64,000 nt of DNA from Xanthobacteraceae bacterium (GTDB lineage: Bacteria > Pseudomonadota > Alphaproteobacteria > Rhizobiales > Xanthobacteraceae), in NCBI GenBank assembly GCA_028290465.1, contig JAQGJU010000004.1, positions 1 through 64,000 of the forward strand. Reading direction: 5' to 3'. This document shows positions 1 to 8,325 of this stretch, piece after piece. The first letter of the stretch is position 1; every line of letters starts with the position of its first letter. Position numbers and translations under genes: made by a program. Below the pieces are notes generated by a model. It was not told the DNA's origin, searched no databases, and saw only the letters and a program-made list of their open reading frames with translations.

Positions 1-588
1 CTCGCGGAGCTTCTTCATCATGCGGAAGTATTCGTCCGGCACCGTGTAGCCGACCGTGTCGGGGATGTTGATGGTGGTGGCGCCGGCCTTGATCGCGGCC
101 TCGACGCAGCGGCACAGGAAATCGAACTCGGTGCGGGTGGCGTCCTCGGCCGACCACTCGACGTCATCGGTGTGGCCGCGCGCGCGCGTCACCTGCGAGA
201 TCACCATCTCGAGGACCTCGTGCGGCTCCTTCTGCAGCTTGTATTTCATGTGCACCGGCGACGTGGACAGGAAGGTGTGGATGCGGCTGCGCTTGGCGGG
301 CTTGATCGCCTCGGCGCAACGGTCGATGTCCTTGAACGCGGCGCGCGACAGTCCGCAGACGACCGCGTTCTTGGTGCGCTTGGCGATTTCATTCACCGCG
401 GCGAAGTCGCCCTCCGATGCGACCGGAAAACCGGCCTCGATGATGTCGACGCCCATCTGGTCGAGAATCTCTGCAACTTCGAGCTTCTCGTCATGGGTCA
501 TGGTGGCGCCGGGAGATTGCTCGCCGTCGCGCAAGGTGGTGTCGAATATGACGACTCGGTCCTGTTCGGACGGGGTCTGGGTGGCCAT
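1..588 (-). CDS. leuA: 2-isopropylmalate synthase, 5' part only (3' end outside window)
   Basis: LeuA condenses acetyl-CoA with 2-oxoisovalerate, the first committed step of leucine synthesis in the cytosol. The 196 codons present begin at an ATG preceded by AGAAGG. They carry the family signature [13 protein letters not shown] (residues 15-27), then [21 protein letters not shown] and NIPDTVGY, which are diagnostic of the HMGL-like TIM barrel of isopropylmalate synthases. The C-terminal leucine-sensing domain lies beyond the window edge. A leucine-rich leader peptide and hairpins lie directly upstream, so the gene is probably controlled by attenuation. Homocitrate and citramalate synthases are related, but the residues seen and the leucine leader favour LeuA. 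Confidence 0.95.
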   Translation of the reverse strand, partial: MATQTPSEQDRVVIFDTTLRDGEQSPGATMTHDEKLEVAEILDQMGVDIIEAGFPVASEGDFAAVNEIAKRTKNAVVCGLSRAAFKDIDRCAEAIKPAKRSRIHTFLSTSPVHMKYKLQKEPHEVLEMVISQVTRARGHTDDVEWSAEDATRTEFDFLCRCVEAAIKAGATTINIPDTVGYTVPDEYFRMMKKLRE

Positions 589-610
589 GGGATTGATCCT
601 TCTCGCTCTC

Positions 611-692
611 GCGCCCTCGGGCGCTTTCGGGGTCCAGGCTTCAGCAGTTCCCCTGAGTGCCCAGGCGCGAACGCCCAGACGGCCCTCAGGGG
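611..692 (-). promoter_or_regulatory. leucine attenuator hairpins in the leuA 5' leader
   Basis: Two hairpins are visible between the leader-peptide stop and leuA. The first pairs 685-692 with 650-657 (eight perfect pairs) and encloses a smaller stem 664-667/672-675; its outer arm overlaps the leader stop codon. The second is 611-624 (GCGCC/GGCGC around CTCG), just upstream of the leuA ribosome-binding site. No clear U-run follows, so it could act by transcription termination or by hiding the ribosome-binding site. Structures were read by eye and not folded. Confidence 0.6.
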
Positions 693-793
693 CTGATAAG
701 AAGCAGGAGCCCGCCGCGAATCAGGGCAGCACCGGTCGCGGCCTGGATGGCCGGCCGGACGGTCGCGCGATACTGGTTGCGCTTCGACACCAT
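686..793 (-). CDS. leucine leader peptide of leuA
   Basis: A 35-codon reading frame upstream of leuA ends with four consecutive leucine codons (CTC CTG CTT CTT), one isoleucine codon (ATC), then Ser-Pro-stop. A run of Leu codons immediately before a stop and a hairpin is the classic layout of a ribosome-stalling attenuator peptide: scarce charged Leu-tRNA would hold the ribosome and change the downstream fold. The chosen ATG (start MVSKRNQY) lacks a strong ribosome-binding site, so the exact start is uncertain, but the diagnostic C-terminus is not affected. The peptide probably has no function of its own. Confidence 0.7.
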   Translation of the reverse strand: MVSKRNQYRATVRPAIQAATGAALIRGGLLLLISP

Positions 794-838
794 GAGAGGT
801 GAGCCGTGTACCCTGTTGTGCCCAAATACGCCTAGAAG

Positions 839-889
839 TCCGTCCAAGGTCGCGGAAGAGCGTGAACGCCACGTTAAGACTTGGACGGA
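839..889. promoter_or_regulatory. 10-bp inverted repeat in the leuA upstream region
   Basis: TCCGTCCAAG at 839-848 is repeated in inverted orientation at 880-889, 31 bp apart. It lies between the leucine leader peptide (minus strand) and the small exported protein (plus strand). It could be an operator pair or an RNA stem in the long leader; nothing else identifies it. Confidence 0.3.
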
Positions 890-968
890 TCGCCGCGTTT
901 TTACGGAATCCGGGCGGTTTGCGCAAGCGCAATGGCGCCCGGACCCGACCGTAAGTAAGGAGCCCACC

Positions 969-1244
969 ATGATCGTGCTACCGGCCATTGCCCTGGTATT
1001 GTCCGTCTGGACCGCGCCCGCCGACGCTGCCCCGGCCCGCGCTGTCCCATCGGTCTGCCGATCCGAGGTCGGGGCGTTCCGCTACACGCTGAACGACGAT
1101 CTGCGTGGCCGCATCCTGGAGCCGTCGGTGTATGGCACCATCCTGGCCGAACTTGGCCCAGTCGCCGAGGCGTGCCGGCTCGGCCAGGACGCGCAGGCCG
1201 GCCGCCTGCTCCGCGCCCTCAAGCGCCGCTGGCGCTATCAGTGA
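969..1244 (+). CDS. small exported protein of unknown function (91 aa)
   Basis: The ATG is preceded by a good ribosome-binding site (AAGGAG, 7 nt upstream). The first 20 residues form a hydrophobic signal segment ending ADAA, typical of Sec export. The mature part is about 70 residues with two cysteines (SVCRS, EACRL), which could form one disulfide, and a basic C-terminus. No family is recognised. Its last 26 bp overlap the 3' end of convergent ppk2. The longer in-frame extension upstream has no ribosome-binding site and runs through the leuA leader, so this start is preferred. Confidence 0.6.
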   Translation: MIVLPAIALVLSVWTAPADAAPARAVPSVCRSEVGAFRYTLNDDLRGRILEPSVYGTILAELGPVAEACRLGQDAQAGRLLRALKRRWRYQ

Positions 1245-2196
1245 CCGGCTTCTTGCCGCCGGCGCGAACCGGCTTCTTTTTCTTCTCGGCGGCCTTCTTG
1301 GCCGGCTTGGCGGGCGGCGCCTCGGCCAGCAGTGCCTGACGCACCTTTTCCAGCTCGGCGGCCGGCGCACCGGCGATCTTCGGGTACGACAGATCGAGTT
1401 CGTCCAACGCCTTGACGATGGCGGCCGCCACGGTCAGGCGCGTGAACCATTTATTGTCGGCTGGCACCACGTACCACGGTGCCTCCTTGCGGCTGGTGGC
1501 CCGGATCATGTCCTCATAGGCGCCCATATAGGTGTCCCACAGCTTGCGCTCGGCGACATCGCCCATCGAAAACTTCCAGCGCTTGGCCGGCTCCTCCAGG
1601 CGCGCCAGAAAACGTTTGCGCTGTTCTTCCTTCGAGACGTTCAAGAAGAACTTCAGGACCAGCGTGCCGTTGCGCGCCAGATGGCGCTCGAACTCCCGGA
1701 TGCTCTCGAACCGGCGCTCCCAGATGTTCTTGCCGGCCAACTGCTCCGGCAGATGCTGGCGCTCCAGCAATTCCGGATGCGCGCGCACCACCAGCACTTC
1801 CTCGTAGTGCGACCGGTTGAAGATGCCGATGCGGCCGCGCTCGGGCAGCGCCTTCGCGGTCCGCCACAGGAAATCATGGTCGAGTTCCTCGGCGCTCGGT
1901 TGCTTGAAGGCATGCACCTGGCAACCCTGCGGATTGATCCCGCTCATCACATGCTTGATGACGCCGTCCTTGCCGGCGGCGTCCATCGCCTGGAACACGA
2001 TCAGCACCGACCAGCGATCCTGCGCGTACAGCTTTTCCTGAAGCTCCGACAACCGGGCGACGCTGTCGGCCAGCATCGCCTTGGCTTCGTCCTTGTTGAT
2101 GTCGAGGCCGTCGGTGTCGGCCGGGTCGTAGTCGCGCAGCCGGAACTTGGCCGGATGATCGACGCGGTAATGCCGGGTGAGTTTGCCGAATTTCAT
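1219..2196 (-). CDS. ppk2: polyphosphate kinase 2 family protein (polyP:nucleotide phosphotransferase)
   Basis: PPK2 enzymes transfer phosphate between polyphosphate and nucleoside mono- or diphosphates in the cytosol. The 325-residue protein has the PPK2 Walker A form DAAGKDG (residues 72-78, in FQAMDAAGKDGVIKHV), the lid/Walker B region FNRSHYEE and the W-E-R-R-F-E-S-I-R-E-F-E stretch typical of the family. The core matches the usual ~270-residue single-domain enzyme. The last ~45 residues are an extra Lys/Ala/Pro-rich tail (PAKPAKKAAEKKKKP) that could bind polyphosphate or nucleic acid. The class (AMP or ADP/GDP as acceptor) cannot be assigned by eye. The 3' end overlaps the convergent small exported gene by 26 bp. 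Confidence 0.9.
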   Translation of the reverse strand: MKFGKLTRHYRVDHPAKFRLRDYDPADTDGLDINKDEAKAMLADSVARLSELQEKLYAQDRWSVLIVFQAMDAAGKDGVIKHVMSGINPQGCQVHAFKQPSAEELDHDFLWRTAKALPERGRIGIFNRSHYEEVLVVRAHPELLERQHLPEQLAGKNIWERRFESIREFERHLARNGTLVLKFFLNVSKEEQRKRFLARLEEPAKRWKFSMGDVAERKLWDTYMGAYEDMIRATSRKEAPWYVVPADNKWFTRLTVAAAIVKALDELDLSYPKIAGAPAAELEKVRQALLAEAPPAKPAKKAAEKKKKPVRAGGKKPVTDSASGA

Positions 2197-2309
2197 GGGC
2201 GTAGTTCACGCTGTACGGAGGCGAATGGCAAGGCGCGAATGCGATTTAAGACTAGACATATTTGAAGTTGTAACAAAAAATAACAGCACGATATTCGCGG
2301 GGGTGCACG

Positions 2310-2822
2310 ATGGGGTCTCACTTTGTTAAACGGCTGGTCTTTGCGCTGTTGCTGACCGCGTATGCAGATGCGGCAAGCGCACAAACATTCATGGATAAGA
2401 CAAAACGCGACGAAGGCATCCGCGTGCCTCAAGGCGATGTGGACATGGCGGCGGCCTTTCGCAAGGCGAAGGCTACATTAAAGGACTTTCTCGAGATCGT
2501 TCGCGCGGACCGGCCCTCGGTCACCAGCTACTCGGTCAAGATTGCGCTGCGTGAGGGCAACGTGGCCGAATACGTCTGGATCAGCCCATTTGTTGAGCGC
2601 AACGGCAACTTCATTGGACTGGTCAACAGCACCCTGCGTGCTGTTCGCAAGGTGAAGTCAGGACAAAAAATCACCTTTCATGAAAGCGAAGTCGTCGATT
2701 GGCTGTACCGCGAAAATGGCAAGATGATCGGAAATTTCACGGTATGCGCGCTGCTCAAGCGGGAGCCTCCGGAGCAAGCCGCAGCTTTCCGAAAGGAACA
2801 TGGCCTCGATTGCTCCGATTGA
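2310..2822 (+). CDS. exported DUF2314-family protein
   Basis: The N-terminus (KRLVFALLLTAYADAASAQ) is a Sec signal peptide with likely cleavage after ASA. The remaining ~145 residues resemble DUF2314: a helix with AFRKAKATLKDFLE, the strand EYVWISPF, a GLVNSTLRAVRKVKSGQKI segment, and ESEVVDWLYRENGKMIGNFTV near the end. The biochemical role of DUF2314 is not known. The gene stands alone between convergent or divergent neighbours. Local base composition is more AT-rich than that of the flanking genes, especially just upstream (2240-2310). Confidence 0.75.
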   Translation: MGSHFVKRLVFALLLTAYADAASAQTFMDKTKRDEGIRVPQGDVDMAAAFRKAKATLKDFLEIVRADRPSVTSYSVKIALREGNVAEYVWISPFVERNGNFIGLVNSTLRAVRKVKSGQKITFHESEVVDWLYRENGKMIGNFTVCALLKREPPEQAAAFRKEHGLDCSD

Positions 2823-2837
2823 CGACGTGCGCGTCAT

Positions 2838-3542
2838 TCATCGCCACACATGGCGCAGATAGGCGGCGATGAAATTCGGCATGGCCGGATCGAGGTCGTC
2901 CGGCCCGCGCACTATTCTGATGTCGGCGAGTTCAGGATGGCTCTCGGCGGACAGATAAGCCCGGATCGTCTGTTGAAGAGTCTTCGCATCGACCCCGGCG
3001 CGCATCGTCTTCATCAGCGCCAGATGCGGACCGTCACGCACCGCGGTCCAGCCGGGGGCGGCGATAAGGTCACGCGGCGTCAATCCGGTCTCCTCGGCGA
3101 CTTCGCGCCATACGCTGGCGTCGAGATCGACACGGTCGCCGACGATATCCGATGGATCCGGCGTGCCGGCCGGAAAGTAGATCATGCCGGCATTGGCCGT
3201 GTGCGACGCCATCACGCCCAGCAACGGTGCGCCATCGGCGCCGTGCAGCGCGCCCATGGCGAAGCAGTTGGTGACCTGCGCCTCCGGCCAGCCGAACTCC
3301 TTCCACGCCAGAAAACTGGCGAAGTCGGTCGTCAGAAAAGTGCCGCGCAGCACGCCCGACTCGATCGTCCAATCGCGCAGCAGCAGCACCTGCCCGTTCC
3401 ACAGCGCCGGCTTCTCGCGCCGGGCGACCTCGAAATGCGCGTCGATCTCGGCGCGACGTTCGTGGGCGAACTCCCAACGCAATGGCGCAAAGGCGAATTC
3501 GAGTCGGTCGATCGGGATGATCTCGATGGCCGGCGAATTCAC
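2838..3542 (-). CDS. NUDIX hydrolase-like protein
   Basis: The 234-residue protein contains a NUDIX-box core REVAEETGL preceded by YFPAGTPDPSD, matching the G-x5-E-x7-REUxEExGU pattern loosely. The first conserved glutamate spacing is altered by an insertion (IVGDRVDLDAS), so activity on nucleoside diphosphate substrates is likely but not certain. The N-terminal ~100 residues show no other recognised domain. Its ATG overlaps the TGA of pdxY (ATGA, 4 bp), so the two are probably translated together. That suggests, without proof, a housecleaning role linked to cofactor salvage. Confidence 0.75.
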   Translation of the reverse strand: MNSPAIEIIPIDRLEFAFAPLRWEFAHERRAEIDAHFEVARREKPALWNGQVLLLRDWTIESGVLRGTFLTTDFASFLAWKEFGWPEAQVTNCFAMGALHGADGAPLLGVMASHTANAGMIYFPAGTPDPSDIVGDRVDLDASVWREVAEETGLTPRDLIAAPGWTAVRDGPHLALMKTMRAGVDAKTLQQTIRAYLSAESHPELADIRIVRGPDDLDPAMPNFIAAYLRHVWR

Positions 3543-4387
3543 AGCGGTTCGACCGCGAACAGCCGCGTCGGCGCCACGATTTCGTCCTGCGCTTCGATCA
3601 GCAGGATTTCGCGCGAACCGGCATCCGTGGTCCGCTTCAAGATGCCGAAGATCGACGAGGCGGCGCGCGCCAAAGCCTCGGCGGCCGAACCGGTCCGCAA
3701 GTACTGCGCAAAGAACAGCGCCGCGATCGCATCGCCCGCACCGTTGATGCTGATCGGCAGCTTCGGCGTACGTACCCGCCAGCGGCCTTGCGCGGTCGAA
3801 GCCATCAGATCGACCGCATCGTCCGGCGTTTCATCATTGTGCAGCGAGGTGACCAGAATGGCGCGCGGCCCCATAGCGTGCACCGCCTCGACCGCCGCGA
3901 TGGCGTCGGCCAGCGTCGCCGTGGTACGGCCGGCAAGATATTCCAACTCGAATTGGTTGGGCGTGATCACGTCGGCGCGGCGCACCGCATGATCGCGCAT
4001 GAATTCCGGGATGCCGGGCCGCACGAACACGCCGCGCCCGACATCGCCGATCACCGGATCGCAGCAGTACAGCGCCTCCGGATTGGCGGCTTTGACGGCC
4101 GCCACCGCGTCCAGGATCGCCACCCCGATATCGGCGCCGCCCATGTAGCCGGACAATACGCCGTCGCAGCGCGGCAGCGCGCCGCGCTCAGCGATGCCGC
4201 CGATCAGCTCGTTGATCGTCGCGCCGTCGAACACCCGCCCGGTCCAGGCGCCATAGCCGGTATGGTTGGAAAACTGCACGGTGTGGATCGGCCACACTTC
4301 GATGCCGAGTCGCTGCAGCGGAAACACCGCAGCCGCGTTGCCGACATGGCCGTAGGCGACGTGGGATTGGATCGAGAGGAGATTCAT
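3539..4387 (-). CDS. pdxY: pyridoxal kinase PdxY
   Basis: PdxY phosphorylates pyridoxal to PLP in the vitamin B6 salvage pathway. The start [17 protein letters not shown] is the canonical N-terminus of the family. The substrate segment [15 protein letters not shown], the DPVIGD motif, [13 protein letters not shown] and the C-terminal ribokinase signature [12 protein letters not shown] (catalytic Asp in GAGD) all follow in order. The length of 282 residues is normal. The ATG at 4387 is chosen over an in-frame TTG 12 bp upstream because family members begin at this Met. It is translationally coupled to the downstream NUDIX gene. Confidence 0.93.
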   Translation of the reverse strand: MNLLSIQSHVAYGHVGNAAAVFPLQRLGIEVWPIHTVQFSNHTGYGAWTGRVFDGATINELIGGIAERGALPRCDGVLSGYMGGADIGVAILDAVAAVKAANPEALYCCDPVIGDVGRGVFVRPGIPEFMRDHAVRRADVITPNQFELEYLAGRTTATLADAIAAVEAVHAMGPRAILVTSLHNDETPDDAVDLMASTAQGRWRVRTPKLPISINGAGDAIAALFFAQYLRTGSAAEALARAASSIFGILKRTTDAGSREILLIEAQDEIVAPTRLFAVEPL

Positions 4388-4470
4388 GGGGCGCGCCAAG
4401 TTGTAGACCCTTGGTAACGCCGAAGGCCGGCCCGCTCAAATGATTTCGCGAGTGGGGCACCGCACCTCGG

Positions 4471-5235
4471 TCACCGTGCCAGGAGGTCTTCGGCCTGCGA
4501 CAGCAGCGCAGCGGCAGCAGGATCGGTTTCGCTCAGGCAGGCAGCTTCGAGCCGTTCGCGGATCTCCGGGCGGCTGAGCCAACGGAGCACTTGCGCCGTC
4601 GCGGCCTCGACAAGGGGCCGGTTGCCGCCATGCCGGAATAGATCGGACGATTGCTGCCCGGTCCCGTGGGCCGACGCGATGAGATCGGCCAGGCGAAGGT
4701 CGGCATCGCGGGTTTGGGTGGCGCTCCAGATGTCGAGCATCGGCGCGAGATCGACGCCCGCGCTGGCGGCGGTGCCGAGCAGGTCTTCCGCATCATTGTC
4801 GGCAAGACTCGCGACGCCGCCGAAATCGACATAGGGCGCGGGAGCGGCGATACGCGCGCGAAACAGCGCCGCAAAGAAACCGTCGATCGCGTCGGCCTCG
4901 ACCCTCGCCCAATCCCGGCGATAGGCGGCATCGGCGAGACGATCGAGACAGGTGCCGAATTGGCAGGGATCCTCGCGGGCGGCGATCAGTTCGAAATAGC
5001 GCGGCAGGAAGTGGCGCAACTCATCCGCGACGCGATCGTTCCAGCTATGGGCAGAGTGGGTGTATTCGGACAGCAGGTCGCGCGACACCGCGCGCACCGG
5101 CGTCGTCGCCAGCAACCGTTCCTGTTCGGATCCAACGCAGCTATTGCAGCGACAGACGTCTATTCCGTCAGCGAGCTCATAGGCCGCGAACACCCGATAG
5201 GCGTTTTCGATCGCGGCTTGCAGGTCGGCGTCCAT
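4471..5235 (-). CDS. conserved hypothetical protein (254 aa)
   Basis: This acidic, soluble-looking protein has no signal peptide or membrane segment. A short cysteine cluster near the N-terminus (DVCRCNSCVG, about residues 26-35) and one further Cys pair in DPCQFGTCLD could bind a metal. The rest is predicted helical with many Ala, Asp and Leu residues. No family is recognised. It lies 83 bp upstream of pdxY on the same strand and may share its transcript. Confidence 0.65.
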   Translation of the reverse strand: MDADLQAAIENAYRVFAAYELADGIDVCRCNSCVGSEQERLLATTPVRAVSRDLLSEYTHSAHSWNDRVADELRHFLPRYFELIAAREDPCQFGTCLDRLADAAYRRDWARVEADAIDGFFAALFRARIAAPAPYVDFGGVASLADNDAEDLLGTAASAGVDLAPMLDIWSATQTRDADLRLADLIASAHGTGQQSSDLFRHGGNRPLVEAATAQVLRWLSRPEIRERLEAACLSETDPAAAALLSQAEDLLAR

Positions 5236-5333
5236 CGGTCGCTTTCAATGAATTCTTACGTCATGCGAGGGTTTGCCCCTCTGTTGGTATCCGCTGGGCA
5301 ACGGCCCGTTCAATGCGGCCGGCCGGCACGAAA

Positions 5334-5359
5334 AACCCTCCGCCTTGCGGCGGAGGGTT
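5334..5359 (-). terminator. rho-independent terminator after the ABC importer operon
   Basis: An 11-bp perfect stem (AACCCTCCGCC/GGCGGAGGGTT) with a four-base loop is followed on the minus strand by TTTC. It lies 39 bp past the stop codon of the substrate-binding protein gene. Confidence 0.85.
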
Positions 5360-5397
5360 CAAGCAAAACGGTCTTATCGACCTGAACGCCGCCGGCG

Positions 5398-6417
5398 CTA
5401 CTTCCCGGCCGCCTTCAACGCCTCGTCGACATATTTGTTGGTGTAAGTCTTCGACAGGTCGACATTGGCCTTGGCGACCTCCGGCGACGACTGGCTGAAC
5501 ACGTCCAACACCGCCTTGGCGCCCTTCGGGTCCATCCGACCAGTCTCCGAATACATCGGAATGGTGTTCTTGAGCGCCGCCAGATACTGCGCCTTGTCGG
5601 CACCGACCAGTTCGTCCGGCATCTTGGCCATGATCTCCTCGGGCGTATGCGAATGCAGCCATTTCAGCGTATTGACGATGGCATTGGTCAGCGCCTGCAC
5701 CTGCTTCGGATTTTTCTCGATCCAGTCGGCCCGCGTGTACAGCGCACCGCCCGGATATTCACCGCCGAACACGTCGAGCGTGTCCTTCTGGGTGCGGGTA
5801 TCGCTGAGGATGACCAGATCCTTATACTTGCCCTGCAACAACGTCGGCGCCGGATCGAGCATGATGGCGGCGTCGACCGAGCCCTGCTCCATCGCGGCAA
5901 CGGCGGTCGCGCCGAGCCCGATGCCGATCACGCCGACCGAATTCGGATCGACGCCGTTCTTCTTCAGCATGAATTTGAGGAAGTAATCGGTCGAGGAACC
6001 GGGCGCGCTGACGCCGATGCGCTTGTTGGCCAGATCCTTGATCGACTTGATCTGGCCGGTCTGTTTCGGCGACACCACCAGCGCAAATCCCGGATAGCGG
6101 TCATAGACCACGAAGGCCTGCAGCGCCTGGTTCTTGGCCGCCAGATTGACGCAATGATCGAAATATCCCGACACCACGTCGGCGCTGCCGCCGAGCACCG
6201 CCGTCAGAGACTGCGAGCCGCCCTTGAAGTCGACCAGTTCGACATCGAGCCCGGCTTTTTTGTATTCGCCGAGCTGCTGGGCCAGTACGGTCGGCAGATA
6301 GCACAGGCAGGCCGAGCCGCCGACTGCGATGGTGACCTTTTGCGCCATCGCCACGCCGGACATCAGCACCAGCGCACCGAGCGCTGCCGTCAACCGGCGA
6401 ATGAGCATCCTCGACAT
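5398..6417 (-). CDS. ABC transporter substrate-binding protein, SsuA/TauA/NMT1 type
   Basis: A periplasmic binding protein of 339 residues. It has a signal peptide (LIRRLTAALGALVLMSGVAMAQ) and the type II periplasmic fold seen in nitrate/sulfonate/taurine/thiamine-precursor binders: KVTIAVGGSACLCYLPTVLAQQLG, FKGGSQSLTAVLGGSADVV and ISAPGSS-like RIGVSAPGSSTDYF. It is the last gene of an ATPase-permease-binding protein set on the minus strand, followed by a terminator. The ligand cannot be told from sequence; aliphatic sulfonates, aromatic acids and pyrimidine precursors are all possible in this family. Confidence 0.88.
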   Translation of the reverse strand: MSRMLIRRLTAALGALVLMSGVAMAQKVTIAVGGSACLCYLPTVLAQQLGEYKKAGLDVELVDFKGGSQSLTAVLGGSADVVSGYFDHCVNLAAKNQALQAFVVYDRYPGFALVVSPKQTGQIKSIKDLANKRIGVSAPGSSTDYFLKFMLKKNGVDPNSVGVIGIGLGATAVAAMEQGSVDAAIMLDPAPTLLQGKYKDLVILSDTRTQKDTLDVFGGEYPGGALYTRADWIEKNPKQVQALTNAIVNTLKWLHSHTPEEIMAKMPDELVGADKAQYLAALKNTIPMYSETGRMDPKGAKAVLDVFSQSSPEVAKANVDLSKTYTNKYVDEALKAAGK

Positions 6418-6498
6418 CGGTTTCTCCCGGGTTCGCAGCCCGCTTGGCGCGGGCGCATTGGCTCTAACGATAGAACAGTGCCACGGCGCTGGAAAGAC

Positions 6499-7287
6499 TT
6501 AAGGCCTCGCGTCGGCGGCCAGCGGCCGCCACACCAGCAGCCGGCGCTCGACCATCGTCACCAGAATGTCGATCACGATCACGAACACGGCCAGCACGAA
6601 CATGCCGGCGAAGACGCCCGCGATATCGAAAGTACCTTCCGCTTGCAGGATCAGGTAGCCGAGCCCGGCGGCCGAGCCGAGATACTCGCCGACGACGGCG
6701 CCGACCACCGCGAAGCCGACCGAGGTATGCAGCGAGGAGAACATCCACGACAGCGCCGACGGCCAATAGACGTGACGCATCAACTGCCGCTCGCTCATGC
6801 CCAGCATGCGGGCATTGGCCAGCACGGTCGGCGAGACTTCCTTGACGCCCTGATAGACGTTGAAGAACACGATGAAGAACACCAGCGTCACGCCGAGCGC
6901 GACCTTGGACAGGATGCCGAGGCCGAACCACAGCGTGAAGATCGGCGCCAGCACGATACGCGGCAGCGCATTGGCCATTTTCACATAGGGGTCGAACACG
7001 TCGGCCACCAAAGGCTGGCGGGCGAACCAGAAGCCGACCAGCACGCCGCCAGCCGAGCCGATGATGAAGGCGAGCGTCGCCTCCGTGAGCGTGATCCACA
7101 GATGGCGCCAGATGGTGCCTTCGTAAAACCATTTGTACACGCGCGCCGCCACATCGCCCGGCGTCGAGAAGAAGAACGGCGGCACCAGCGGCTTGCCGCC
7201 GACCGGGATCGTGGTCAGCAGATGCCACAGCACAATGGTCACCAGCGCGACCAGCAATTGCAGGGCAGTCAGTTTCAGGCGCGGCAT
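6499..7287 (-). CDS. ABC transporter permease, SsuC/TauC type
   Basis: The 262-residue inner-membrane protein has about six hydrophobic segments, beginning with LQLLVALVTIVLWHLLTTI. The cytoplasmic coupling region MRHVYWPSALSWMFSSLHTSVGFAVVGAVVGEYLGSAAGLGYLI is the classic EAA-loop area of binding-protein-dependent permeases. It sits between the ATPase gene (60 bp upstream) and the binding-protein gene (81 bp downstream), all on the same strand. Confidence 0.9.
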   Translation of the reverse strand: MPRLKLTALQLLVALVTIVLWHLLTTIPVGGKPLVPPFFFSTPGDVAARVYKWFYEGTIWRHLWITLTEATLAFIIGSAGGVLVGFWFARQPLVADVFDPYVKMANALPRIVLAPIFTLWFGLGILSKVALGVTLVFFIVFFNVYQGVKEVSPTVLANARMLGMSERQLMRHVYWPSALSWMFSSLHTSVGFAVVGAVVGEYLGSAAGLGYLILQAEGTFDIAGVFAGMFVLAVFVIVIDILVTMVERRLLVWRPLAADARP

Positions 7288-7347
7288 CTTACATTCCCTC
7301 GCGCAGCTTCGAGTGATGCGGCTCGGGAGCCGTGACCTGGTGCATCG

Positions 7348-8187
7348 TCAGCCTCCGGTCTGCTCGTAACCCTTGATCACTTCGGCCTTCAGCGACTGCC
7401 AAATCTCGCGATGCAGTTCGTGAAAGCCGCGTTCCAGCTTGATCTCGGCGATATCGCGCGGGCGCGGCAGCGGCACTTTCCAATCGCCGATGATCCGCGC
7501 CGCCGGCCCGGCCGACATGATCACCACGCGGTCGGACAGCGCGATCGCCTCTTCGAGATCATGCGTGATGAAGATCACGGCCTTGCGGGCCGCGCTCCAC
7601 AGGTCGAGCAGCAGGTTGCCCATGATCTGCCGCGTCTGCGCATCCAATGGGCCGAACGGCTCGTCCATCAGCAGGATCTGCGGATCGCGGATCAGCACCT
7701 GGGCGAGACCGACGCGCTTGCGTTGTCCGCCGGACAGCATGTGCGGATAACGTCCGCCGAAACTGCCGAGGCCGACGCGGGCCAGCCATTGCGCAGCGCG
7801 GCCGCGTGCCTCTTCGGACGATACACCGCCGACTTCCAATCCGATGGCGACATTGTCCAGCGCGGTCTTCCACGGGAACAGCGCGTCGGACTGGAACAGG
7901 TAACCGGCCTGCCGGTTGAGGCCGTCAAGCCTGTGCCCGCCGATCGCGACGGTGCCGGCCGCGGGCGCGATCAGGCCGGCCGCGACGTTCAGAAGCGTCG
8001 ACTTGCCGCAGCCGGTCGGGCCCACGATGGCGACGAATTCGCCGGCCGCGATGTCGAGTGACGCATGCTGCACGGCCGTAAACAGGCTGCGGTCGGCCAG
8101 GCGAAACGCCACCGTCACGTCGGCCAGCGTTACGGCGCTCGCCGAAACGGACGGCTGTTCGGTCGACACGGTCGCGACGTGCGACAT
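7348..8187 (-). CDS. ABC transporter ATP-binding protein, SsuB/TauB type
   Basis: This 279-residue ATPase powers the importer encoded with it. It has Walker A GPTGCGKST, a Q-loop (FQSDALFPW), signature LSGGQRKRVGLAQ, Walker B ILLMDEPFG and the switch His in FITHDLEEA. The start at 8187 (MSHVATVS) has a ribosome-binding site GGGAGA; a longer frame starting 39 bp upstream has none. FQSDALFPWKTALDNV and the overall length match nitrate/sulfonate-type ATPases. Confidence 0.92.
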   Translation of the reverse strand: MSHVATVSTEQPSVSASAVTLADVTVAFRLADRSLFTAVQHASLDIAAGEFVAIVGPTGCGKSTLLNVAAGLIAPAAGTVAIGGHRLDGLNRQAGYLFQSDALFPWKTALDNVAIGLEVGGVSSEEARGRAAQWLARVGLGSFGGRYPHMLSGGQRKRVGLAQVLIRDPQILLMDEPFGPLDAQTRQIMGNLLLDLWSAARKAVIFITHDLEEAIALSDRVVIMSAGPAARIIGDWKVPLPRPRDIAEIKLERGFHELHREIWQSLKAEVIKGYEQTGG

Positions 8188-8325
8188 TGCTTCTCCCTCA
8201 AGATGAATTGGACTTAAGCCGCCCAAACCCCGGCGCGCAAGCTAACCGGCTGGGGCGCCGATGCAAGCCGCAAGCTCTCATTCTATTGCCGGGAGGCGAG
8301 GACGGGCGGGCGGACGGACGCCCGC

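Noticed and set aside
5647-7335. 562-codon plus-strand frame opposite the ABC importer genes
   Set aside because: Composition is dominated by Arg, His, Gln and Asp, as expected for antisense of GC-rich genes, and the minus-strand genes have clear transporter motifs.
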